Shown here: piece by piece, positions 1-7,330 of the stretch
How the letters are laid out: each line of letters begins with the position of its first letter
Numbering within the stretch: position 1 is the stretch's first letter
Origin: Thermoplasmata archaeon
Lineage (GTDB): Archaea > Thermoplasmatota > Thermoplasmata > B31-G17
Direction of reading: 5' to 3'
Length of the DNA: 8,787 bases
Assembly (NCBI GenBank): GCA_003649915.1
Contig: QMTG01000041.1
Coordinates: 1-8,787 of the forward strand
The notes under the pieces: generated by a model
Seen by the model: the letters and a program-made list of their open reading frames with translations, nothing else
The model's database searches: none
What the model was told of the DNA's origin: nothing
Translations under genes and position numbers: made by a program

Positions 1-1
1 T

Positions 2-2089
2 TACACCCCAGGTGGTGTTTCCTGGACGAAAATTGTAGTGAACTATGCTGGTGCTGCCCGTCTCCACATGACCTTCTGGCACAAGTACGAGTTTGCAGAA
101 AATGATGTTGGGAACGTTTATGTGCGATTTGGAAACTCCGCCAAAAAAGTGGATGTTTTTTCAGGATCAAGTGATTGGGATATAGCAGAGTACGATATAG
201 TTTGTGAACCATCACCCAATGCTACTGTTATTTTTGAAATTATGAGTAATGGGGCGAGCGCAGCAGATGGCTGGTATATCGATGACTTTAATCTGCAGGT
301 TTATCGCGGTGTGCTTTACACAAACTGCTCAAATATTGATGGCTGGATTACCTCGAACGCTGACCAGTCTCAAGATTTCTGGAGCCATGCATCCCACGCT
401 GATGGAAAGAGTGTATGGAGATGGAATGCGTCCAAGGCGCGATATGTGAGCAATACACTGTATACATCGCTTCCGATAGACCTGCGTTTTGTGGAAAACT
501 GCACGGTATCATTTGAGTACAGGGGTAGGCTTTCTGGTGAAAGTGTTACTGTTTACTTAGGCTCTGGTGGGGAATGGAGAGAATATCGAGTTAAGGGCGT
601 AGGCAATGAGTGGAATGTGTGGAGTGTGGATGCTAGCGAATTTGTGGGTGTGCGCTCCTTCTATATCAGAATAGTTGTAGAGGGAAGCGTCTCCGCCGAA
701 GACTTTCTTGAAATAAGGTCTTTGAGGGTTTATGGCCCAGTATATACGGGAAATTACGTTATTAAGCACACGCAGTACATGGTTGGTCTCGGCTCGTACA
801 TGAATCCAAAGATTTCCAAGGGGCATTACTTCCTAATACGCACACCTGCTGGGGAAATTTTATCCTACAGTGTATCATTGCAGGCTGGGGAAGAGCCCCA
901 GGATAAAATAACATACCGCAGTTTTGATTATCTGGAAAACCCGCAGATTCTCTTCATTGTTGCTTTTATTTTATTCTCACTCATATTGCATTATCCACGC
1001 AAGTTCTACTACGAATACAAGGCATCAATACCGCTGAGATATAGAAGGATGACAAGAAAACTCATGTATGTCCATGCTCCAGCGTATGCTTTCGCGGCTA
1101 TTCTCATGCTTTTCTACTTCTTCGCAGGCTTTGCCACCATATTCGTATCAGGTCTTTACATATGGATAATGGGTGTGATTTTTGTGGTATGCTCCTACGC
1201 CCTATCCAAATACGCCTACGCTGCACAGGTGTCTAAGGATAGGAAGAGAATATGGGAGGAGGGTGTGAAAGAAAAGGTTGCGGAGAAGCCATCAGTACAT
1301 ATAGCCATGGCAGCGCCAAAGAAGGAGAAGAAAAAAGAGGAGGAAAAGAAGAAAGAAGAGAAGAAAATGAAGGTTTACCAGTGCGAAAAGTGTGGTGAGA
1401 TATTTGAAGTGCCTGAGGAATATAAGGAAGCAAGATGTCCAGCATGTGGGGCTATTGTGGGTGAGGGGCTGAAAAAAATCGAAGTGTCTGTTACAGAGGG
1501 GGATATTGAGAGAGGTTATATAAAATGCCCTGATTGCGGCGCAAGGGTTAGTGTTGAGAAAGGGATGAGCGAGGTTTTATGCCCAAGGTGCCACACAGTT
1601 CTTGTGCTAAAGATAAAGAGCTTGGATACAGGATATAATTACATTCTGCTGGATAAAAGCCCTGAAAGAGCATTTAAAATATTTGCAAAGATGGCAAAAG
1701 ACTACCCTGCCCTTTGCATATCGACAACTTACCCTGATAAACTCACAAGAGAATACGGTATTGAGAATGCAAAAATTCTCTGGATTTCCAGCACAGAAAG
1801 TGAGATGGCAATAAATCCAAAAAGGCTGGACTTTGAAATCACCCGTGGAATACTGCAGTTCATGAAAGACAATGAGAATGCCATAATATTGATTGATGGA
1901 ATTGAGTACCTTGTTGTGGAAAACGGCTTTGAGGCTGTGCTTAAGTTTCTAAAGAAAATAATTGATATGTCTTCAGTAAAGGGTGCAACCCTCTTGGTTC
2001 CTGTGAACCCAACTGCTTTTAGCGAGGAGGAAATAACAATACTGTCAAAGGAGTTTGACCGTGTTGAGGATTTCATGTCGAAGACTTAG
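2..2089 (+). CDS. Receptor-like membrane protein: extracellular jelly-roll domains, three TM segments, two zinc ribbons, DUF835 (5' partial)
   Basis: The frame is open from base 2, so the GTG at 38 is internal and the true start lies before the window. Residues below count from that GTG. Residues 1-90 resemble the MAM/immune-inhibitor-A type beta-sandwich (FWHKYEF near the start, closing GWYIDDFNL). Residues 92-232 look like a second such module (LYTNCSNIDGW opening). Predicted membrane segments lie at about 303-320, 347-368 and 371-392. The loop between the first and second is rich in Arg/Lys, which puts the beta domains outside and the C-terminus inside. A Lys/Glu linker (427-443) leads to two CxxC...CxxC zinc ribbons (Cys 449/452/467/470 and 497/500/515/518). 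A DUF835-like domain fills about 528-675 (AFKIF, LCISTTYPDKL, ILWISS, IILIDGIEYLVVENGFEAVLKFL). DUF835 is known mainly from archaeal proteins and its function is unsettled. A sensor role is inference; the missing N-terminus could carry a protease or binding domain. The stop is TAG at 2087. Confidence 0.85.
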   Translation, partial: YTPGGVSWTKIVVNYAGAARLHMTFWHKYEFAENDVGNVYVRFGNSAKKVDVFSGSSDWDIAEYDIVCEPSPNATVIFEIMSNGASAADGWYIDDFNLQVYRGVLYTNCSNIDGWITSNADQSQDFWSHASHADGKSVWRWNASKARYVSNTLYTSLPIDLRFVENCTVSFEYRGRLSGESVTVYLGSGGEWREYRVKGVGNEWNVWSVDASEFVGVRSFYIRIVVEGSVSAEDFLEIRSLRVYGPVYTGNYVIKHTQYMVGLGSYMNPKISKGHYFLIRTPAGEILSYSVSLQAGEEPQDKITYRSFDYLENPQILFIVAFILFSLILHYPRKFYYEYKASIPLRYRRMTRKLMYVHAPAYAFAAILMLFYFFAGFATIFVSGLYIWIMGVIFVVCSYALSKYAYAAQVSKDRKRIWEEGVKEKVAEKPSVHIAMAAPKKEKKKEEEKKKEEKKMKVYQCEKCGEIFEVPEEYKEARCPACGAIVGEGLKKIEVSVTEGDIERGYIKCPDCGARVSVEKGMSEVLCPRCHTVLVLKIKSLDTGYNYILLDKSPERAFKIFAKMAKDYPALCISTTYPDKLTREYGIENAKILWISSTESEMAINPKRLDFEITRGILQFMKDNENAIILIDGIEYLVVENGFEAVLKFLKKIIDMSSVKGATLLVPVNPTAFSEEEITILSKEFDRVEDFMSKT

Positions 2090-2187
2090 CGATGGCGTTT
2101 TTGATTGACAAGAGCATATGGTGTAATGGGTTTGGCACCTTCAGCGCATGCCGATATGTTTGCAGTAAAAAGTATTTAGAATGGCAG

Positions 2188-2195
2188 CATATAAG
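2188..2195 (+). promoter_or_regulatory. Putative TATA box for trmI
   Basis: CATATAAG is centred about 28 nt before the ATG at 2219, the same spacing as at secG (7331). It would give a nearly leaderless transcript. A second AT-rich candidate, AAAAAGTATTTA (2167-2178), would give about 20 nt of leader that includes the GGTGAT site. No start-site data exist to decide between them. Confidence 0.45.
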
Positions 2196-2204
2196 CGCGG
2201 TAGA

Positions 2205-2210
2205 GGGTGA
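2205..2210 (+). promoter_or_regulatory. Possible Shine-Dalgarno for trmI
   Basis: GGTGAT matches the archaeal anti-SD target and ends 8 nt before the ATG at 2219. It covers the alternative GTG (2207) and part of the alternative ATG (2210), so it argues for 2219 as the start if the mRNA has a leader. It may be irrelevant if transcription starts at the ATG. Confidence 0.4.
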
Positions 2211-2218
2211 TGCATGAA

Positions 2219-2986
2219 ATGGTGAGTGCTAGGAGGGTGGGGAAGGGATGTGTAGTGGCCCTCTTTGGCGATAGGGTATATGTGGTTAGGGTTGGAGAAC
2301 TTGCCAAAATCAAGGGGCTTGGAGTAATTAATACTAGCATGCTTGAAGGTAAGGAATTCGGTGATAGGGTTAAGATTGGGGAAAAGGAATACACAATACT
2401 TCCGCCGTCTATTCAAGACATGTACTCCTCACTGCAAAGAAAATCCCAGATAATAACGGCAAAGGATGCTGCCTTTATAGCGTATCTCTGCGATATACGG
2501 CCAGGGTCTTTGGTCGTCGAAGGCGGGATAGGAACAGGCGCGATGTGCATTTACCTAGCCGCCCATGTTCGCCCTGACGGAATGGTTTATTCGTATGATA
2601 TAAGAAAGGATATGATTGATGTGGCGATGGCGAACATAAAGAGGTATGGGCTGGAGAAGTATGTGGTGGTCAAGAATGCAGACATCACCACTGGCATAGA
2701 TGAAAAGGATGTGGATGCTGTTGTCCTTGACATACCAGAGCCGTGGAGTGCAGTTGATAAGGCTTACGCATCGTTGAGGACGGGCGGTTATTTGTGCTCA
2801 TACGTGCCCACAATGAATCAGGCAGAGGATTGCGCAGATGCCATGAGGGAGGTTGGCTTTTGCGATGTGAAATGTTATGAGTTATTGCTTAGAGAGATTG
2901 TGGCACGGAAGGGCAGAACAAGACCAAGTTTTGATATGCTTGGGCATACAGGGTATATAATAACTGGCAGGAAAATCAGCCCCTGA
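2219..2986 (+). CDS. trmI: tRNA (adenine-N1)-methyltransferase TrmI (m1A57/58)
   Basis: This is a class I SAM-dependent methyltransferase of the TrmI family, which makes 1-methyladenosine at position 58 (and 57 in archaea) in the T-loop of tRNA in the cytoplasm, normally as a homotetramer. Counting from ATG 2219 (255 residues), an N-terminal beta-rich region is followed by the family segment SQIITAKDAAFIAYLCDI. The SAM-binding glycine loop is VVEGGIGTG (99-107). An acidic strand end follows (VYSYDI), and the TrmI signature is DIPEPW (171-176). Length and motif order are normal for archaeal TrmI. Starts at GTG 2207 or ATG 2210 are also in frame; 2219 is preferred because of the TATA spacing and the GGTGAT site. 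The gene has its own promoter and is not obviously linked in function to its neighbours. Its last 11 bp overlap the 3' end of the opposing gene. Confidence 0.93.
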   Translation: MVSARRVGKGCVVALFGDRVYVVRVGELAKIKGLGVINTSMLEGKEFGDRVKIGEKEYTILPPSIQDMYSSLQRKSQIITAKDAAFIAYLCDIRPGSLVVEGGIGTGAMCIYLAAHVRPDGMVYSYDIRKDMIDVAMANIKRYGLEKYVVVKNADITTGIDEKDVDAVVLDIPEPWSAVDKAYASLRTGGYLCSYVPTMNQAEDCADAMREVGFCDVKCYELLLREIVARKGRTRPSFDMLGHTGYIITGRKISP

Positions 2987-3449
2987 CATCCTCCCTGAAG
3001 TCCATCCTCACGTAGGGCTCCTCTGTGGTAAAATTGTTGAAATGCTTGTAATCATACCCGTTGAATTTAAATATTAACGTTAGGGATATGCTGTATGTAA
3101 CATTGTGTGTGTTATTTTCATCACCAAGTATGTGCAATTCCTCCATATTATAGTACTTCCAGGGCTTGATCTCAATATATCTCACAGTTTTCTTCCCTAC
3201 AGTCGTGCCCGTGGAATTAACAAGCGATACTGCTAATTTTGTCACATTAACCGCCCTGTTACCCGCATTCTTTATCACAACATCAATGTCAAATGTGTTG
3301 AAGATGCCCTCAGAATACGATATCGCGATGACAAGATGCAGCCTCGGAATCACAAGAGTGTAAAGAATGAGCATAAGTATTAGTGCTGCGGGAATTATAG
3401 CGTACAGTTTTTTTCTTCCATTCCTTCCTTCGCCACCCTTCTCTGCCAT
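2976..3449 (-). CDS. Small single-pass membrane protein with outward-facing beta domain, function unknown
   Basis: This 157-residue protein is not recognised as a named family. A short Lys/Arg/Gly-rich N-terminus (1-14) precedes one hydrophobic segment (15-34, LYAIIPAALILMLILYTLVI), which suggests an uncleaved N-in/C-out anchor. The rest has alternating hydrophobic residues and reads like a small Ig-like/LEA14- or CARDB-type beta-sandwich (FDIDVVIKNAGNRAVNVTKLAVSLVN). It carries five N-x-S/T sequons, consistent with exposure to archaeal N-glycosylation. Start ATG 3449 has a good Shine-Dalgarno (GGTGATTT) that contains the stop of the gene upstream, so it is very likely translated from the same mRNA as the 1237-residue secreted protein. 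A role as membrane partner or anchor of that protein is inference from context. Confidence 0.8.
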   Translation of the reverse strand: MAEKGGEGRNGRKKLYAIIPAALILMLILYTLVIPRLHLVIAISYSEGIFNTFDIDVVIKNAGNRAVNVTKLAVSLVNSTGTTVGKKTVRYIEIKPWKYYNMEELHILGDENNTHNVTYSISLTLIFKFNGYDYKHFNNFTTEEPYVRMDFREDVRG

Positions 3450-3453
3450 TTCC

Positions 3454-3461
3454 TAAATCAC
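3454..3461 (-). promoter_or_regulatory. Shine-Dalgarno overlapping upstream stop codon
   Basis: On the minus strand the sequence reads GGTGATTTAGGAAATG, where the final ATG is the start at 3449. The TGA inside the SD (3458-3460) is the stop of the 1237-residue gene. This supports the start choice and suggests translational coupling. Confidence 0.65.
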
Positions 3462-6400
3462 CTGCCTATCACCGTCATGAAAATTGTTGTGCCTATCGCG
3501 GGCAAAATCACATGCCTACTTGTCCCCTCCATGGCTATTGTCCCACTTTCTGTGTACAGATAGGGCATCTTTGGAATCTCTGCAAACACACCCCTCACCA
3601 TGGCTATGTCAAAGAAGGAGAGTGCTGGAGATATTCTATGATTCAGCATGTTCACCACAACATTTATCGAAAAATACACGTTTCCGCACTCTATATTGGT
3701 AATGCTTATCACTGGTAATAGACCGAATAGCATCCTAAGCCTTACTGAAACACTGCGTACATCAGTTGCTCTGAGCACGATTTTTGATATGCTGTACTGC
3801 GGGGAGTAAGGTATATTCTCCGCCGCAATAGATGCAAACTCCGCCCCACCATCAAGTTCAAATCTTTCCCCTTTAGCGTACGCCCTTATGCGCTCATCGG
3901 CGTTGTTAATCACTATTTCGTATCGACCAACATGCCCGAAAACTCTTCCGTCCCCAGTCATATAGACGTCCATGCCAGGAGATGATGCACTTATATCTAT
4001 GCTCGGGATGTAGGTTGTTGGAGGCGATAGAATATCAAAATGCCCAGGAGTTATTCTCAACTCCATATTTTTGGGCACATCCTTTAACAGCACATACATG
4101 GAGTTTTTCTCGCTTCTGAGCCAGAACTTGGCAAATATATAGCGTATTGTTGATGAGGCGGAATAGCAAAGCATGGCGGAATCGTTCACAAGGGCATTTA
4201 TACATACCTCGCATGGAACTGCAGGCATGAATAATTCCATATTTCTCTCGCCCGCACTGTACTCTCTCGCCCTCACGTAAAGGTTCTTCACACTCCTTTT
4301 ATTTCCGTATATATCGCTTATGGAGAAGTTGGCGGAGACGTTGAGATTCCACGGCATTATTTTCTTTCCAAGAACCGCGCTTACACTTATTACGCTCCTT
4401 TTTTCCAGCCCCTCAGCGTACATTGTGAGATCTCTCTCCATAAAGCCCCTTATATCGAATAAAATCCAAGGATATTTTGGAGAAAAGTCAAAGAACGTTA
4501 CATTTATAAAGTTCGTTTTCCCACTTCTAACGCTCATGGCACATTCTCTTGGCATCCCTGTCACATATATGCGTGCAACAGTGCAGTTTCCATGCTGAAG
4601 CACAGATATTCCGTGCGTCCAGTAAACGTTCTCCAGCGCCAACCTATCGCCCACACACAACTCACCCATTATTGTTGGATTGTAAGATGCCTTATACGAT
4701 AGTTCTGTGTTTGTCGAGTATGTCCCAAGCATGGACACAAACCTCATCATGGCGCTTGGCAATACAGTGCTCATGTTGGATACAAGTTTTCCAACCCCCG
4801 ATATTATGTTTGGAAAGGTTATCACACCTGATATTTTTGAAAGATCTGGAAGTGATAGGGATTGCATTCCGAGCACTCCTGCTGCGTCAAGCATGAACTC
4901 ATCGGGCATCGGGTCGATAACCATATCTGCGTAGAATTTTTTCTCTCCACTCATGTTGGCATAAACCCTCATTTTATATCTTTCGCCCAATTTTATTGTG
5001 AGTTTTTTTGTTTCGCTATTCCAGCGCAAGCCTGCGATGCTTTGTATTAAAATACTTGCGCATAGGAAACTTCCATTGCTTGCCACTAGCACATGAGGCT
5101 TGTCTATGGTTTCGATCGTTCCGTTGGATATTATTACAAATAGAGAGCCTATATGCTTATCTGTAGTGTTAATGCTGAGCACAGTACCATTGTTCACCAT
5201 GGTGAGTTGGCTGGGAAGGTCGTGAATCGCTATCTCCAGATATGTGTCCCCAAACTCGCTCACATGCACCATGTTCTGAAAACTTGCACCACTACTTACT
5301 TGATAAAAAATTGTCTGACCCGCTGCATCTATTTTTGCGCTCCTTGGCACATTGTAGAGGTACGTGGATGACCTTATTCTGTTAGCGTTATCTATCATTA
5401 TAGCCCTTAGCGGATGCTCTTCAGCAAACTCCACACATATATGTGCTTCTTTCCCTGTTGTTGCATTCAAGTAAAGCATGTCATCAATACTTCCGCAAAC
5501 CGAAAGCGATACCTCATTATCGCCAACGCCACTTTCGTTGTAAAACGAGAAGTACATCATGCTCTCATTTTCCACATTAACCACAGTTTTGCTCGTAAGG
5601 GCAAAAAACACCGAAAGGGGATATTCTGCCTCCAAGTACGCCCTCCCACCCTTTCCGAGCATGCTGAGCACCTTATCTGGTATTCCACTGAGCACAACAC
5701 CCGCCCATCTAAATCTTGAACTCACCCTTTCAAGTATAAAATCGGTCAGGGCAGCAATGAATGGAGTTGTGGCGTTGAATCTAAACCTCGAGGGTGGAGG
5801 CATTGGTTGGATCCCGAAGGCCCCTTCAAAGTGCAGTGGGGACAAATTTCTCAGTCCCAAGAACACACTCTTATGCTGGGCCTTTGTATAGTTCTCTACG
5901 GTTGTGTGAAAGTATATGGTTTCATTATACCACACACTCCTTATATTGCCATCCATAGACATGTCAATGACTGTTATGTTTCCGCTATCCGATGGTTTAC
6001 TATCAGTCCTTATTTTCAGTGTAGCAGGCACATCATCGGCTATAACATGAGCAACCGTCACGTTCTCCGCCACATCCCCCACCATTATATTTATTACGGA
6101 CTCGCTGCTCGCCGTGTAACTTAGAAGTTTGAGCGGTATACCCTCCCCTTCATTCATCTCAAGCATAATGTCCGCCTGCAGCGGAGCATACCCCCCTTCC
6201 GCCCCCCTTATGTTTGCATTAAACCAGAAAAGGGAGTTCCCCCTTTCCCCCGACCTGTACTCAGCATAATATACGCTCAGGTTAAATTCCTCAATGAAGT
6301 CTGAGGAGTACCAAGATATGTGATACGGCCCCTTTGCCTCTATACTCCTATCATTCATATCAAGCATTATATTGTCCGCTTCCATGCACGCGTAGAAATA

Positions 6401-7171
6401 TTTAGGCAATTTTTTGAACTCAAGACCCACAATAACAAGACCCGCGCGTGAGTAAAGACCTACATTGTATGATATCCCTTTGAGGAAGTATATTGAGAGG
6501 GAATTATTCCACCCCATGTTTTCAACCTGAAGATACACGCTCCCATTGGCGTATGAGGCAAGTGGATATGTCTGGACGTCATCCAACACAGGTAAAATCC
6601 TAGCCCTTATATCTATCCCTGTGGCATCGTTATCATCAGCATCTGCATTGTCTACATCCACATAAACCCAGTCAGTTGTGTATTTACCGTTGAGTATTGT
6701 TAGGAATGGATCAGGTCTCAGTGTGCCCATGTTCCAGTCTTCGATTGTGCCCAGGTATGGTGTGTAAACGTAATAGTTCAGCACTCGATTTGTGAGCAGG
6801 TCCAGCACCGTTGTATAACTCTCTATTGGTCTGTATTCCATCACATCCTCAAATATCTCAGGAATCCTCACCTCCATTTTTTTCTCCCTAGATACATCAA
6901 CGCCTTCCATGGGGTCAAGTTGCTCCCTTTCATGTATAGATATCCCCTCCTTCATGCTTTTAATATCTCTTAGAATGCTTGCATTATTCTTTGCCTCAGA
7001 GAGGCGAGAGTGCATGCTTTTAATCGCTTTAAAAGCACCATAATCTGGCATGTTTGGCTCATAAAATGAGGCTTCGGATGAAAAAGTAATATGGTGGAAA
7101 ATCGAAAGAGTTAGCATGAGACCAATTAATACAATGAGGATCCTCCTAACCGCACTCTTCATCATTGTCAT
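3458..7171 (-). CDS. Very large secreted, sequon-rich protein of unknown function
   Basis: This is a 1237-residue protein with no family I can name. Residues 1-32 form a Sec-type signal peptide: a basic stretch (KSAVRR) and then a hydrophobic core (ILIVLIGLMLTLSIF). Residues 45-125 are charged and probably helical. An Asp-rich loop at 172-187 (DVDNADADDNDATGID) looks like a calcium site. The remainder is beta-rich, with about 24 N-x-S/T sequons and few cysteines. A recurring strand-turn motif ending in Leu/Val/Met-Pro occurs at 255, 381, 652, 873 and 1032. No clear C-terminal membrane anchor is seen; the last 16 residues are only mildly hydrophobic. In-frame ATGs lie at 7171, 7165 and 7162. 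The TATA box 28 nt away favours 7162 (MKSAVRR start, 1234 residues); numbering here uses 7171. It is followed 8 bp downstream by a small membrane protein and is divergent from secG. It is probably an envelope or exported protein; an S-layer or adhesin role would be a guess. Confidence 0.85.
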   Translation of the reverse strand: MTMMKSAVRRILIVLIGLMLTLSIFHHITFSSEASFYEPNMPDYGAFKAIKSMHSRLSEAKNNASILRDIKSMKEGISIHEREQLDPMEGVDVSREKKMEVRIPEIFEDVMEYRPIESYTTVLDLLTNRVLNYYVYTPYLGTIEDWNMGTLRPDPFLTILNGKYTTDWVYVDVDNADADDNDATGIDIRARILPVLDDVQTYPLASYANGSVYLQVENMGWNNSLSIYFLKGISYNVGLYSRAGLVIVGLEFKKLPKYFYACMEADNIMLDMNDRSIEAKGPYHISWYSSDFIEEFNLSVYYAEYRSGERGNSLFWFNANIRGAEGGYAPLQADIMLEMNEGEGIPLKLLSYTASSESVINIMVGDVAENVTVAHVIADDVPATLKIRTDSKPSDSGNITVIDMSMDGNIRSVWYNETIYFHTTVENYTKAQHKSVFLGLRNLSPLHFEGAFGIQPMPPPSRFRFNATTPFIAALTDFILERVSSRFRWAGVVLSGIPDKVLSMLGKGGRAYLEAEYPLSVFFALTSKTVVNVENESMMYFSFYNESGVGDNEVSLSVCGSIDDMLYLNATTGKEAHICVEFAEEHPLRAIMIDNANRIRSSTYLYNVPRSAKIDAAGQTIFYQVSSGASFQNMVHVSEFGDTYLEIAIHDLPSQLTMVNNGTVLSINTTDKHIGSLFVIISNGTIETIDKPHVLVASNGSFLCASILIQSIAGLRWNSETKKLTIKLGERYKMRVYANMSGEKKFYADMVIDPMPDEFMLDAAGVLGMQSLSLPDLSKISGVITFPNIISGVGKLVSNMSTVLPSAMMRFVSMLGTYSTNTELSYKASYNPTIMGELCVGDRLALENVYWTHGISVLQHGNCTVARIYVTGMPRECAMSVRSGKTNFINVTFFDFSPKYPWILFDIRGFMERDLTMYAEGLEKRSVISVSAVLGKKIMPWNLNVSANFSISDIYGNKRSVKNLYVRAREYSAGERNMELFMPAVPCEVCINALVNDSAMLCYSASSTIRYIFAKFWLRSEKNSMYVLLKDVPKNMELRITPGHFDILSPPTTYIPSIDISASSPGMDVYMTGDGRVFGHVGRYEIVINNADERIRAYAKGERFELDGGAEFASIAAENIPYSPQYSISKIVLRATDVRSVSVRLRMLFGLLPVISITNIECGNVYFSINVVVNMLNHRISPALSFFDIAMVRGVFAEIPKMPYLYTESGTIAMEGTSRHVILPAIGTTIFMTVIGR

Positions 7172-7185
7172 ATTATCTCAGTCAA

Positions 7186-7194
7186 TTATAAAAA
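7186..7194 (-). promoter_or_regulatory. Putative TATA box for the large secreted-protein operon
   Basis: On the minus strand the sequence is TTTTTATAA, centred 28 nt before the in-frame ATG at 7162 but only 19 nt before the ATG at 7171. It therefore points to a leaderless mRNA starting at or near 7162. Confidence 0.55.
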
Positions 7195-7202
7195 GATGTC
7201 GG

Positions 7203-7216
7203 ATTTTTGCAAAAAT
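7203..7216. promoter_or_regulatory. Perfect 14-bp palindrome, possible operator
   Basis: ATTTTTGCAAAAAT reads the same on both strands. It sits in the divergent intergenic region, 8 bp upstream of the minus-strand TATA box and about 80 bp upstream of the secG TATA box. It is placed where a dimeric regulator could act on the left operon. It is AT-rich, so chance is possible. Confidence 0.35.
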
Positions 7217-7298
7217 ATACTATGGTACACCACACACCGCTATACCTGAAAAGCAGTGATAATCAGGTGGTTAAATCCTTGGCGAAACAGAGGGTTAG

Positions 7299-7307
7299 TT
7301 ATATATA
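7299..7307 (+). promoter_or_regulatory. TATA box for secG
   Basis: TTATATATA closely matches the archaeal TATA consensus and is centred 28 nt before the secG ATG at 7331. This implies a transcript starting at or within a few bases of the start codon. No Shine-Dalgarno is seen before that ATG, which fits a leaderless mRNA. Confidence 0.7.
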
Positions 7308-7330
7308 CTTCTCACAGTATAGTAGTAACC

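Noticed and set aside
38..40. GTG at 38 as the start of the first gene
   Set aside because: The frame is open through base 2 and the upstream residues (GGVSWTKIVV) continue the beta-sandwich pattern, so the codon is internal.
1318..1370. Purine-rich AAG/GAG tract in the first gene as a repeat element
   Set aside because: It encodes the Lys/Glu linker between the membrane segments and the zinc ribbons, in frame, and is simple low-complexity coding sequence.
2097..2102. T-rich stretch after the DUF835 gene as a terminator
   Set aside because: There are only five T residues in a row and no stem; too weak to annotate.
2116..2157. Inverted repeat (CATATGGTG ... CACC ... ATATG) after the DUF835 gene
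   Set aside because: The arms are short and interrupted and have no T-tract or RNA-gene features; likely chance.
4320..6124. Several plus-strand open frames of 60-115 codons inside the large minus-strand gene
   Set aside because: They lie antisense to a long frame with a signal peptide and coherent beta-rich protein. They show no ribosome sites or recognisable motifs and overlap each other.
7256..7330. N-terminal extension of secG from ATG 7256
   Set aside because: The added residues do not resemble Sec61-beta, and the TATA box at 7299 lies inside this stretch, so transcripts would not cover it.
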